Assembly: GCF_000935125.1 (NCBI RefSeq)
Contig: NZ_JRKI01000003.1
Span: 124,001-188,000, forward strand
Source: Streptomyces natalensis ATCC 27448
GTDB lineage: Bacteria; Actinomycetota; Actinomycetes; Streptomycetales; Streptomycetaceae
Direction: 5' to 3'
Length of the DNA: 64,000 nucleotides
Each line of letters begins with the position of its first letter. Position 1 is the stretch's first letter. The notes beneath the pieces are model-generated. The model had not been told where the DNA came from. It made no database searches and saw only the letters and a program-made list of their open reading frames with translations. This document shows positions 8,880-17,919 of the stretch, in pieces. A program made the position numbers and the translations under genes.

Positions 8880-8933
8880 TGTACGGCGCGAGCGGATGCC
8901 ATACACCGTACAGGGAGAGTTATACGCCGTACA
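8880..8933. promoter_or_regulatory. Operator/promoter repeats before the efflux operon
   Basis: The motif TAC(A/G)CCGTACA occurs at 8902-8912 and again at 8923-8933, exactly 21 bp or two helical turns apart. An inverted copy, TGTACGGCG, lies at 8880-8888. On the reverse strand the distal copy runs into TATAAC, a plausible -10 hexamer for the efflux gene. A repressor bound here would cover the promoter. The linked TetR protein is the obvious candidate, but this is inferred. Confidence 0.5.
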
Positions 8934-8938
8934 TTCGA

Positions 8939-11215
8939 TTATTGACCTGCGGCTTTGCCTCCTTGGCGCGGCTGGGTCAGGTCGTAGAAGGTGGCGCCGC
9001 CCACGGTGACCTTCTTGAAGGTCTTCTCGATCCAGGAGGTGATCTTCGATGAGCGGCCGTTGCCGTTGCGTTGGCCATTGCGGCCGTTGCCGCCAGGGCC
9101 TTGCTTACTGGCAGGGCCTTGCTTGCTGCCAGGGCCCTGCTTGCCGCCGAAGCCGTCCCGTCCGCCGGCGATGAAGTAGTGGATCTTCCCGTCCGCGACG
9201 TCCCTCTTGAACTGGGCGAGGGTCGGCGACGGATCGCTGCCGTTGAAGCCGCCGATGGCCATCACCGGCTTCTGGGTGGCGAGTTGATAGCTCGCCGCGT
9301 TCTGGGAGCCGACCGCAGCGGCCGCCCACGTATAGCGGTCCGCGTCCTTCGCCACCAGCGCCTTGGCCTGCGCACTGACCTTCGCACCGTTGAGCAGGCC
9401 GCCCATGCCGCCCGGGTGTCCGCCCGGCCCGCCGGTGGCGCCGCGGCCGGGGAAGCCGCCGGGGCCGCCCGGCGTCCCGCCGGGGAAGGCGTGCGAACGT
9501 CCCTTGCCGTTGAACTGCCGCATCCCTCCAGGGAAGCGGCCGCCGCCCGGCCCACCGAAGGAGCCCCGCACCTGGGGCCCGGCCGTGATGATCGAGCCGC
9601 CCTTGGGGGTCTGGACCGTGTCGAGGACGTAGGCGAGCGGGCCGGCCAGCGCGGTCACCACGGCGAGCCCGGCGGCGACGGCGGCCGGGCGGGAGGGGGT
9701 CGAGGAGGGGACGGCGGTGGCCGCCGCCTCATCCCCCTCCGCCGCATCCCCGTCCGCCGCGTCCCCCGCCGCCGCTCGGCTCCGTAGCGCCGGGAGCAGC
9801 AGGCCCAGCGCCGCCAACAGACCGAGCGCGAGCACCGTCCACCGCAGCCACGGCAGCCAGTTCGGCGAACGGTCCAGCAGGACGTACGACCAGACGGCGG
9901 TCACCGCGACCGTCCCGGCGAGAACGACGGACGCGAGGCGGCCGCCGCGGCGCCACAGCAGCGTGGCGCCCATGGCGACCAGCGCCGCGACGTAGGGCGC
10001 CAGCGCGATGTTGTAGTACTGGTGGAAGATGCCGGACATGAAGCTGAAGGTCACGAAGGTCGACAGCAGCGCACCGCCCCAGACCAGGAACTCCTCCCGC
10101 TGAGCGGCCTGTTCGGCGTGCCCGGCCTGATCGGCGTGCCCGGGCTGATCGGCATCTCCGGGCTGATCGGCCCGTTCGGCGAGTCCGGCCTGCTCGCCGT
10201 TCCCGGCGGCAACGGACCGCCGCGCCCGCCACAGCACGCACACCGCCGCGACCAGCAGTATCAGCGCGGCGGGCAGCAGCCACGCGATCTGGCCGCCCAT
10301 ATCGGCCGAGAACAGCCGGGTGATACCGGTCTGGCCCCAGCCGCCGCCACCGATGCCGCCCCGGTGGCCCCCGCCACCCCCGCCGACACTGCCGGTCTCA
10401 TTGCCGGTGATCCGTCCGAAGCCGTTGTAGCCGAAGGTCAGCTCCAGAAAACTGTTGTGCTGCGAGCCGCCGATGTACGGCCGTGAGGACGCCGGCCACA
10501 GCTCGACCGCGGCCACCCACCAGCCGCCGGAGAGCACCATCGCCAGCCCGCCCAGCAGCAGTTGGCCCAGCCGACGGCGTATCGCGACCGGCGCGCAGCA
10601 CGCGTACACCGCGGCCAGCGCCGGAAGGATCAGCCACGCTTGCAGCGTCTTGGTCAGAAACCCGAGCCCGAAGCAGAGCCCGGCCAGTACCAGCCACTTC
10701 GTACGGCCGTCCGCCAGCGCGCGCAGGACCGCGGCGATGGCGCACACCATGAGCAGACACAACAGCGCATCGGGGTTGTTGAAGCGGAACATCAGCGCCG
10801 CCACCGGCGTCAGCGCCAGCACCCCGCCCGCGAGCAGCCCCGCCGCCGCGCCGAACCGCCGCCGTACGGCCGCGTACAGCACACCGACCGCCGCGACGCC
10901 CATCAGCACCTCGGGCACCAGGATCGCCCAGGAGCCGAGCCCGAAGAGCCGTACGGACAGCGCCATCGGCCACAGGGAGGCGGGGGGCTTGTCGACGGTG
11001 ATGGAGTTCGCCGCGTCGGAGGAGCCGAAGAAGAACGCCTTCCAGCTCTCGCTGCCGGCCTGTACGGCGGCCGAGTAGAACTGGTTGGCGTAGCCGTTGG
11101 CGCTCAGGTTCCAGAGGTAGAGCGCGGCCGTGGCCACCAGGAGCGCCACCAGGGCGGGGCGCGCCCAGCGGGGTTCGTGCGGCCGGGCCGCCGCGGCGGC
11201 GTGGGGCGAGGTCAT
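8939..11215 (-). CDS. GT39-type (ArnT/YkcB-like) membrane glycosyltransferase
   Basis: 758 residues. After a short cytoplasmic N-terminus come about 12 membrane segments of a GT-C glycosyltransferase. The first outer loop carries the acidic SAAVQAGSESWKAFFFGSSD and DKPPASLWPMALSVRLFG region expected of family 39, which uses polyprenyl-phosphate sugars. Residues about 265-285 are Gly-rich. About 345-370 is a decaying direct repeat (GDADQPGHADQAGHAEQ), and 550-610 is a Gly/Pro/Phe-rich exported segment. The C-terminal outer domain contains another direct repeat, KQGPGSKQGPASKQG. The start overlaps the GT2 stop by 4 bp (ATGA), so the two are coupled. Together they probably charge polyprenyl phosphate with a sugar and transfer it outside the membrane. 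Acceptor unknown. Confidence 0.8.
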   Translation of the reverse strand: MTSPHAAAAARPHEPRWARPALVALLVATAALYLWNLSANGYANQFYSAAVQAGSESWKAFFFGSSDAANSITVDKPPASLWPMALSVRLFGLGSWAILVPEVLMGVAAVGVLYAAVRRRFGAAAGLLAGGVLALTPVAALMFRFNNPDALLCLLMVCAIAAVLRALADGRTKWLVLAGLCFGLGFLTKTLQAWLILPALAAVYACCAPVAIRRRLGQLLLGGLAMVLSGGWWVAAVELWPASSRPYIGGSQHNSFLELTFGYNGFGRITGNETGSVGGGGGGHRGGIGGGGWGQTGITRLFSADMGGQIAWLLPAALILLVAAVCVLWRARRSVAAGNGEQAGLAERADQPGDADQPGHADQAGHAEQAAQREEFLVWGGALLSTFVTFSFMSGIFHQYYNIALAPYVAALVAMGATLLWRRGGRLASVVLAGTVAVTAVWSYVLLDRSPNWLPWLRWTVLALGLLAALGLLLPALRSRAAAGDAADGDAAEGDEAAATAVPSSTPSRPAAVAAGLAVVTALAGPLAYVLDTVQTPKGGSIITAGPQVRGSFGGPGGGRFPGGMRQFNGKGRSHAFPGGTPGGPGGFPGRGATGGPGGHPGGMGGLLNGAKVSAQAKALVAKDADRYTWAAAAVGSQNAASYQLATQKPVMAIGGFNGSDPSPTLAQFKRDVADGKIHYFIAGGRDGFGGKQGPGSKQGPASKQGPGGNGRNGQRNGNGRSSKITSWIEKTFKKVTVGGATFYDLTQPRQGGKAAGQ

Positions 11216-12673
11216 CGGGTGCTCCTGGTGCAGTCGTCACGTTCGTCGTCGTTGGGGTGGTGGTACGGCATGCCGCCCGGTGGTCGGCCCGGGGCCTCGT
11301 CCGGGGCCTCGTCCGGGGCGTGGGTCTGAGCCTGGGCCTGGGTCTGAGCCTGGGTCTGCGTCTGCGTCTGCGTCTGCGTCTGGTCCGGGAAGACCCACCC
11401 CCGCAGGAGCAGGAACCGCAGCACGGTGGCGGCGAGATTGGCGGCCACCAGGACGGCGAGCTCCGTGCCGTGCGAGGCGTCCGGGGTGGCGGTGCCGAGC
11501 GCGGCCAGGGAGCCGCTGGTCAGGGCCAGCCCGATGGCGAACACCACCAGCCCCTGGGCCTGATGGCGGACCGCCCGGTCGCGGCCCCGTACCCCGAAGG
11601 TGAGCCTCCGGTTGGCCGCCGTATTGCCGACGGCGGACACCAACAGGGCGACGCCATTGGACAGTTGGGGGCCGACCCCGAGCCGGAAGAGGGAGTAGAG
11701 GCCCAGATAGAGCAGGGTGCTCAGCGCCCCGACGACACAGAAGCCGACCAGCTGACGCGCCAGCCCGCCCGGTACGCCGTTCAGCTCGCGGTCCCGGGGA
11801 TCGTCACCGAAGGGCCGCGCGAGCCGGTCCAGCGGCAGCCGCCCGGTGGCCAGCGCCCGCCCCACCCGCCATACGCCCTTGAGGTCGTCGGCCGCCGTAC
11901 GGACGAGGTGGACGGTGCTGTCGGGGTCGTCGATCCAGTCCACCGGCACCTCGTGGATCCGCAGCCCGGCGCGCTCCGCGAGCACCAGCATCTCGGTGTC
12001 GAAGAACCACCCCGTGTCCTCCACCATCGGCAGCAGCCGCGCGGCGACATCGCCCCGTACGGCCTTGAACCCGCACTGCGCGTCGGAGAACCGCGCGGCC
12101 AGCGAACCCCGCAGGATCAGGTTGTACATCCGCGAGATGAACTCCCGCTTCGGCCCGCGGACCACCCGCGCGCTCCGGCTCAGCCGCGACCCGATCGCCA
12201 GGTCCGAGTGGCCGGATATCAGCGGCGCGACCAGCGGCAACAGGGCGTTGAGGTCGGTGGACAGATCGACGTCCATATAGGCCAGCACCGGCGCCTCGGA
12301 GTGCCCCCACACGGTGCGCAGCGCCCGGCCGCGCCCCTTCTGCTCCAGCCGTACGGCGGTGACCTCGTCGATCGCCTCGTCGAGCCGGGCGGCGACCTCA
12401 GGGGTGCGGTCGGTGCTCGCGTTGTCGGCGATGGTGATGCGGAAGCCGTAGGGGAAGGTCCGGGTGAGGTGGTCGTGAAGCCGCCGGACACAGGGTTCGA
12501 GGTCGGTCTGCTCGTTGTGGACGGGGATGACGACGTCGAGGACCGTGTCGGTGTCGCCGGGGCGCAGGTGCTCGCGGGGCGGGAGGGAGCCCAGGGTGCC
12601 GGGTGGGTGGGGCCCAGGTGGGTGGGGCGTCGGAGGGCGGCTCCGGGGTGGCCGGGTCGGCGGTGGCGGTCAT
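11212..12673 (-). CDS. GT2 glycosyltransferase fused to GtrA-like domain (apparent frameshift near its start)
   Basis: A polyprenyl-phosphate sugar synthase of the DPM1/GT2 type followed by a four-helix GtrA-like membrane domain. The GT-A part is recognised by VLDVVIPVHNEQ, TIADNASTDRT, the DxD-like YMDVDLSTDLNALL and the GFKAVR acceptor region. The GtrA part starts around LARQLVGFCVVGALSTLLYL. The reading frame containing all of this has no ATG, GTG or TTG before a TGA at 12670-12672. The only good start, ATG 12673, is one frame away. Removing one C from the C-rich tract near 12601-12610 would join them into a normal N-terminus. This may be a sequencing error or a real mutation. The C-terminus is (QT)n-rich from a gtctgc hexamer repeat around 11350-11383. 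Confidence 0.7.
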
Positions 12674-12729
12674 GACCGCGACACTCGCCGACCGGGCTGT
12701 CATGGCGGTGTGGTGAGCCTGTGGCCCGG

Positions 12730-14565
12730 CTATGAGCCGAGGGGCGAGGGGCGTTCGGAGGGGGCCGGGTCGGTCGGCGGCGGCGGTTCGGACGGGGACC
12801 GTTCGGACAGGGACCGTTCGGACGTGGATGATTCGGACGTGGATGATTCGGCCAGAGGCGGTTCGGCCAGGGCCGCTTCGACCGGAGGCCGTTCGGCCGG
12901 CGGCGCCGCCGGGAGGGTGACCGTGAAGACCGTCCGGCCGGGCGCGCTCTCCACCCCGACCGTACCGCCGTGCGCGCCCACCACCGCCTGCACAATGGCC
13001 AGGCCCAGCCCCGTACTCCCGGCGGCCCGCGACCGCGACGCGTCGCCGCGCGCAAACCGCTCGAAGACGCGCGGGAGCAGCGCGGACGGGATACCGGGAC
13101 CGTCGTCCTCCACCTCCAGACAGACGGCGGGTGCGCCCACAACGCCGCTCCCGGAGGCCCGAACCCGGGCCGTCACCGTCGTCCCCTCCGGCGTATGCGT
13201 ACGGGCGTTGGCCAGCAGGTTCACCAGGATCTGGTGCAGCCGGCCGTCGTCGCCGTACACCAGCACGGGGTCGTCGGGCAGCGCCAGCCGCCACCTGTGT
13301 CCGGGCCCGGCCGCCCGCGCATCGCTCACCGCCGCGACGACGAGCGCCGTCAGATCCGTGCTCTCGCAGGAGAGCGGCCGTCCGGAATCGAGCCGGGCGA
13401 GCAGCAGCAGGTCCTCCACCAGCCCCGTCATCCGCTGCGCCTCGGACTCGATCCGCCCCAGGGCGTGCCGGGTCTCGGGTCCCGGCCGCTCCGGCCCGCG
13501 CCGGGTCAGCTCGGCGTAGCCCCGTATCGAGGCCAGCGGGGTCCGCAGCTCATGGCTGGCGTCGGCGACGAAGCGCCGTACCCGCATCTCGCTCTCCTGG
13601 CGCGCCGACAGCGCCGAGGCGACATGCCCCAGCATCCGGTTGAGCGCCGCCCCGACCTGCCCCACCTCCGTACGGGCGTCGGCCTCCGCCGCCGGCACCC
13701 GCACGTGCAGGGCCACCTCGCCCTGGTGGAGGGGGAGTTCGGAGACGCGGGTGGCGGTGGCGGCGACCCGGCGCAGCGGCCGCAGCGCGACGCCGACCAT
13801 GACGGCGCCCGCGATGCCGGCCGCGACGAGCCCGGAAACCGTCACCCATGCCTCGACGCGGATCAGCTTGGCGACCGTGGCGTCCACCTCACGGAGCGGC
13901 ATACCGAGCACGATCGTGCCGTCCGGGGAGGACCGCACCCGGTAGTCGCCGAGGCCCGGCAGCTCGGCGGTGTGCGGCGCTCCGTCCCGCGGTACGGCGG
14001 CCAGCGCCGCGGTCTGGGCGCCGGTCAGCCCGTCCAGCCGCTCCGAGGGCAGTCGGCTGGTGGAGTTGTTGTTCTTCGCACCGTCCTGGATCGATCCGTC
14101 GGGCCCGAAGCGCGCGCCCACCGTCCGCATCGGCGTCCCGCCCATCGCCACGAAATCGAGATCGGTATCGAGACCGGTGCGGAGACCGGTGCCGGGATCG
14201 GTGGCGCCGCGCGGACCGTGCGGCGGCCGCGGCCTCTGGGCGTGCATCAGCACCTCGCCGACCTGGTGGTCCAACTGGCCCTGGAGATACGACTGGAGCG
14301 CGAGGGAGGTGACCGTACCGATGACGGCCGCGACGACGGCGATCAGCACCACCGCCGACACCACCAGCCGCGTACGGAGGGTCCAGGGGCGGCGGGGGGT
14401 GGGGGCGGGGGGTGAGGGGGGAGCGGGGGGTGAGGGCGGGGGCGCCGCTGAGGATGGGCTCGACGCCGGACCGGGCCCCCGGCCCGCCGGACCTACCGGC
14501 CCCATCGGCTCCACTGTCTCCACCGGCTCCACCGGCTCCACCGGCTCCGAGAACGACGAATCCAT
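12730..14565 (-). CDS. Two-component sensor histidine kinase
   Basis: 611 residues. The N-terminus is a low-complexity tail with an (EPV)n repeat and Pro/Ser runs. TM1 is about residues 55-82 (LVVSAVVLIAVVAAVIGTV) and an extracellular sensor of about 140 residues follows. TM2 (SGLVAAGIAGAVMVGVAL) leads into HAMP, then the HisKA box FVADASHELRTPLASIRGYA with the phosphoacceptor His. The HATPase domain has its N box (NLLANARTHT), G1 (DDGPGI) and G2 (GLGLAIV). The C-terminus is a Ser/Glu/Thr tandem tail. It starts 6 bp after the response-regulator stop, so the pair is co-transcribed with two glycosyltransferase genes that it presumably controls in answer to an envelope signal. Confidence 0.88.
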   Translation of the reverse strand: MDSSFSEPVEPVEPVETVEPMGPVGPAGRGPGPASSPSSAAPPPSPPAPPSPPAPTPRRPWTLRTRLVVSAVVLIAVVAAVIGTVTSLALQSYLQGQLDHQVGEVLMHAQRPRPPHGPRGATDPGTGLRTGLDTDLDFVAMGGTPMRTVGARFGPDGSIQDGAKNNNSTSRLPSERLDGLTGAQTAALAAVPRDGAPHTAELPGLGDYRVRSSPDGTIVLGMPLREVDATVAKLIRVEAWVTVSGLVAAGIAGAVMVGVALRPLRRVAATATRVSELPLHQGEVALHVRVPAAEADARTEVGQVGAALNRMLGHVASALSARQESEMRVRRFVADASHELRTPLASIRGYAELTRRGPERPGPETRHALGRIESEAQRMTGLVEDLLLLARLDSGRPLSCESTDLTALVVAAVSDARAAGPGHRWRLALPDDPVLVYGDDGRLHQILVNLLANARTHTPEGTTVTARVRASGSGVVGAPAVCLEVEDDGPGIPSALLPRVFERFARGDASRSRAAGSTGLGLAIVQAVVGAHGGTVGVESAPGRTVFTVTLPAAPPAERPPVEAALAEPPLAESSTSESSTSERSLSERSPSEPPPPTDPAPSERPSPLGS

Positions 14566-14571
14566 CTCCCG

Positions 14572-15687
14572 CTACCCGCCCGGCTTGATCAGATACCCCG
14601 CCCCGCGCCGGGTGTGAATCATCGGCGTCCGCCCGGCATCGATCTTCCGCCGTAGATAGGAGATGTACAGCTCGACGACATTGGCCTGTCCGCCGAAGTC
14701 ATAGCTCCACACGCGGTCCAGGATCTGCGTCTTGCTCAGCACCCGCCGCGGATTACGCATCAAATACCGCAGCAGCTCGAACTCGGTCGCGGTCAGATGG
14801 ATCTCGTCCCCGCCCCGCCACACCTCATGACTGTCCTCGTCCAGCACCAGATCGCCGACCGTCAGCCGCGACTCGCTGCGCGCGGCCGCCGCCCCGGCCC
14901 GCCGCAGCAGCCCGCGCAGCCGGGCCACCACCTCCTCCAGACTGAACGGCTTGGTGACGTAGTCGTCGCCGCCCGCCGTCAGCCCGGCGATACGGTCCTC
15001 GACGGCATCCTTGGCCGTCAGGAAGAGCACCGGCACATCCGGCAACTCCCGGCGCAGCCGTCCCAGCACCGTCAGCCCGTCCATGTCCGGCAGCATCACA
15101 TCGAGCAGCACCGCATCCGGCCGCCAACTCCGCGCACACCGCAGCGCGCCCGCCCCGTCCCCCTCGGCCCGGATGTCCCAGCCCTCGTACCGCAGCGCCA
15201 ACGACAGCAGATCCGCGAGCGACGCCTCGTCATCCACCACCAGCACCCGCACCGGACTCCCATCGGCCCGCAACAACTCCGGCTGCTTGGCAGCACCCCG
15301 CGCCATCCCGCCCTTACCGGACGCGGGCGAGGACGCGGTCGCTGACGCCGACGTGGACACGGGCGCGGGCCCAAGCGCAGGCGCAGGCGCAGTGCGGGAT
15401 GCGGACGTGGACGTGGAGGCGTTACGGGACGCGGATGTGGATGCGTTACGGGACGCGGATGTGGATGCCGTACGGGACACGGTTCCGTTACGGGCGGACG
15501 CTGCCGCAGCGGCGGTACGGGACGCGCGCACGGTACGGGACGAGGCCGCCACCCGAGAGGACGAGGCCGCAGGCGAGGACGCGCCCCTGGAACGGGGCGG
15601 AGACGCCGACGGGGGCAGGGACGCTGACGGGTCCACGGAACCCACGGACACTGCGGGCACCGCCGAGGACGACGAAGTCACGGTCAT
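14572..15687 (-). CDS. OmpR-family response regulator (possible 127-residue N-terminal tail)
   Basis: From an internal ATG at 15306 the protein is a typical OmpR regulator of 244 residues. It has a receiver with VLVVDDEASLADLL, phosphoacceptor Asp in VLLDVMLPDMDG, Thr in FLTAKD and Lys in YVTKPFS, then a winged-helix DNA-binding domain (TATEFELLRYLMRNPRRVLS; VVELYISYLRRKID). The frame stays open to an ATG at 15687, adding 127 Ser/Ala/Thr/Arg residues from imperfect tandem DNA repeats (about 15400-15480). I see no ribosome site at 15687 and none that is clearly good at 15306, so the start is unresolved. It is the first gene of the kinase/glycosyltransferase operon. Confidence 0.85.
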   Translation of the reverse strand: MTVTSSSSAVPAVSVGSVDPSASLPPSASPPRSRGASSPAASSSRVAASSRTVRASRTAAAAASARNGTVSRTASTSASRNASTSASRNASTSTSASRTAPAPALGPAPVSTSASATASSPASGKGGMARGAAKQPELLRADGSPVRVLVVDDEASLADLLSLALRYEGWDIRAEGDGAGALRCARSWRPDAVLLDVMLPDMDGLTVLGRLRRELPDVPVLFLTAKDAVEDRIAGLTAGGDDYVTKPFSLEEVVARLRGLLRRAGAAAARSESRLTVGDLVLDEDSHEVWRGGDEIHLTATEFELLRYLMRNPRRVLSKTQILDRVWSYDFGGQANVVELYISYLRRKIDAGRTPMIHTRRGAGYLIKPGG

Positions 15688-16162
15688 GCCCGCGAGCGTG
15701 ACCTGCTCGCGTGAAAGCTCCCTTTCGGCTTTCTGTGAATCTCCTGAGAAACCCCCCAGTCGCCATCACCCACCTGAGCCTTGGCCCTGCCCGACCCGCC
15801 GCCTTCTCTCCCTTTCCCCTCCCCCCGGGGGCCCGTCCCCCACCCCCCCCCCCCCCGCCTCAGGCACAGCGCCCTGCCACCCCACCGCCCCGCGCCGCCG
15901 ACACCCGTCATCGCCCCACTAGCCGTCGCCCACACACGCCCCCAACTCGTTTCCCCCTTCCCCGACTTCGTGGACGACCGGCCTGGGCCGCCCCCCGCGC
16001 GGTCCAGCCCGATCAACCACTCCCACAGCATCGCACCCCCCACTGACAATCGCCCTGACCAGCGCAAATGCCCCCACACACACCACCATTCGCCCCCACA
16101 CCCCTCCTCTCCCCCTCCCTCCCCCTCGCCTTCCCCCCAACGTCAAGCCGTAGCGTCACCCC
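15688..16162. other. Intergenic region with poly-C tract
   Basis: No convincing gene lies between the response-regulator operon and the FMN reductase. The stretch is strongly C-rich on the + strand and contains a run of 14 C at 15843-15856. Short inverted sequences around the 5' end of the operon (GAAAGC near 15714 and GCTTTC near 15727) could be regulatory. The sequence GATTCACAGAAAG just upstream on the reverse strand might be a response-regulator site. Confidence 0.4.
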
Positions 16163-16699
16163 ATGCGCCCAGCCATACGACTCCTCGCCCTCTCCGGCAG
16201 CCTCCGCGAACGCTCCTCCACCGGCGCCGTCCTGCGCTCCGCCCTCGACCTCCACGACGGCCCCGCCGGCACCGCCGACATCGGCACCCTCCCGCACTTC
16301 AACCCGGACCTCGACGGCGAGAGCGCCACACCCCCGCCGGCCGTCGCCGCGCTCCGTACGGCCGCCGCGGCAGCCGACGCGATCCTCATCGTCAGCCCGG
16401 AGTACGCACACGGGGTCCCCGGCACCCTCAAGAACGCGCTCGACTGGCTGGTCAGCAGCGGCGAATGCGTCGACAAGCCGATCGCGGTGATCACCGCCTC
16501 GCCCTTCCCCACCGGCGGCAGCTACGCCAACGCCCAACTCCGCGAGACGCTGAAGACGATGTCCGGCAGGATCATCCCGTCCGCCTGCCTCGAAATCCCC
16601 GCCATCGGCCCGAAGACCGACCCCGCCACCGAACGCGTCTCGGACGAGGCCACCCTGACGGACCTACGCACCGCCCTCCAGGCCCTGCACACCGCCTGA
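16163..16699 (+). CDS. NAD(P)H-dependent FMN reductase-like flavoprotein
   Basis: 178 residues of the NADPH-dependent FMN reductase family (flavodoxin-like fold), cytoplasmic. The flavin phosphate loop is LALSGSLRERSS near residue 10, followed by the family signature SPEYAHGVPGTLKNALDW at about 78-95 and a second isoalloxazine-contacting loop, ASPFPTGGSYA. The length is normal. It stands alone, divergent from the upstream operon and convergent with the DUF2797 gene. Such enzymes reduce FMN, quinones, azo dyes or chromate, and the natural substrate cannot be read here. Confidence 0.85.
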   Translation: MRPAIRLLALSGSLRERSSTGAVLRSALDLHDGPAGTADIGTLPHFNPDLDGESATPPPAVAALRTAAAAADAILIVSPEYAHGVPGTLKNALDWLVSSGECVDKPIAVITASPFPTGGSYANAQLRETLKTMSGRIIPSACLEIPAIGPKTDPATERVSDEATLTDLRTALQALHTA

Positions 16700-16761
16700 G
16701 CCGCTGCCATCCCGCTCCCCCACCCCCCACACCCACCCCTCAAGCCCACCCCTCACCCCCC

Positions 16762-17754
16762 CTAGAACAACCCCTCCTGCCCAGCCCCACCCTCCCCACC
16801 ACCAACCCCTCGTCCTGCCTCCCCCTCCCGCACCGGCACGGTCGTCACCGCCCCCGAAGCCGCCCCCAACACCCACCCCGACAACACCCGCAGATCCAGC
16901 ACGGCAACCCCCGTATCACCGCTTACCACTTGGCCCCCCGGCGACTCCCCCACCCCCGCAGTCACCGGCGCCCGCCTCAACCGCAGATACACATCCGCCC
17001 CCACCCCGGCCACCACCTCCCCCACAATCTCCGCCCCCGCCTCCGGCACCCCCAGCTCCGCGACCTCCGCAGGAATCCGGTCGAGCCCGAACAGCTCCGC
17101 GTGATCGACGCACTCGAACGCCACCGGCTCCAGGGTCTCCGGCCACCCCGCCAACTCCCGGGCTCTACCGTGGAGTTGAGAAAGCTCCGCGGCCCGCTCC
17201 GACGCCGACGGCAACACCCTCCGCGCCGCCCGCTTCGCCGCCTTCCCGAACCGGTCCGGCACCGCGAGCGCGCTCCCCAGCAGCGCCTCCGCCCGTCGCG
17301 CCGCCATCAGCGGCCCGCGCCCCAGCCAGGCATACGCCACCGCCCCCTGCTCCACCAGCCGCGCCGACCCCCGCTCGACGGCCGTGATCCCCACCTTGAG
17401 CAGACCGGGACCGAAGTACGCCAGATAGACGGCGTACGGACGCGGATCATCGGCCATGGTGTCCGCCGCCACCGACCGCGAGCGGTCCAGCCCGGCGCAG
17501 CTCGGGCACTGGTCCTTCGCACTCGCCCCGTCGAGCACCGCCGCGTACGGACACGGCGTCCGCCGGCCACCCCGCCGCACCCCCAGACACCGCCGCTCCC
17601 CCCGCACCGAGAACGCCAGCACCTTCCCGGCCGGCAGCGGACTCACCCGCTCCGCGCCCCGCTCGGCGCAGTACCACCCGAGCCCCTGCACATACCGCCG
17701 CCCCGCGTCCCCCGACTCACTGCGTGACCAGCGCGGCCCCGTACATCGCCACAC
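16762..17754 (-). CDS. DUF2797 domain protein
   Basis: About 330 residues beginning at a GTG that encodes VWRCTGPRW. Further upstream in-frame codons exist but fall in a duplicated sequence. Recognisable features are a Cys pair in GRRTPCPY...AKDQCPSCAG (putative zinc site) and the central VYLAYFGPGLLKVGITAVERG, which resembles a GIY-YIG-like core, then RRAEALL. This pattern is the DUF2797 family of unknown function. The final 60 residues are Gly/Glu-rich and probably disordered. No neighbouring gene suggests a pathway. Confidence 0.7.
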   Translation of the reverse strand: MWRCTGPRWSRSESGDAGRRYVQGLGWYCAERGAERVSPLPAGKVLAFSVRGERRCLGVRRGGRRTPCPYAAVLDGASAKDQCPSCAGLDRSRSVAADTMADDPRPYAVYLAYFGPGLLKVGITAVERGSARLVEQGAVAYAWLGRGPLMAARRAEALLGSALAVPDRFGKAAKRAARRVLPSASERAAELSQLHGRARELAGWPETLEPVAFECVDHAELFGLDRIPAEVAELGVPEAGAEIVGEVVAGVGADVYLRLRRAPVTAGVGESPGGQVVSGDTGVAVLDLRVLSGWVLGAASGAVTTVPVREGEAGRGVGGGEGGAGQEGLF

Positions 17755-17822
17755 ACCGCCAGCGTACGACCGAGGTACGACAACGCCCCGCCCGAACCCG
17801 TCCGCCCCTACAACCGCCCCAC

Positions 17823-17917
17823 CCTCACGCACCAAGGACACCCCTCACGCCCAGGTACGCGTCCCCACCCCCTCACGCACCAAGGACAGCCCTCACCCCA
17901 GGTACACGCCCGCACCC
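17823..17917. repeat. Tandem duplication of a 47-48-bp unit
   Basis: Two adjacent copies (17823-17870 and 17871-17917) begin cctcacgcaccaaggaca and continue with about 90 percent identity. They lie between the DUF2797 gene and the truncated regulator, and also cover upstream in-frame codons of the DUF2797 frame. This supports the shorter start for that gene. It looks like a recent local duplication. Confidence 0.75.
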
Positions 17918-17919
17918 CC

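Noticed and set aside
17823..17917. Insertion-sequence ends
   Set aside because: The copies are direct, adjacent and contain no transposase gene or inverted termini. It is a simple tandem duplication.
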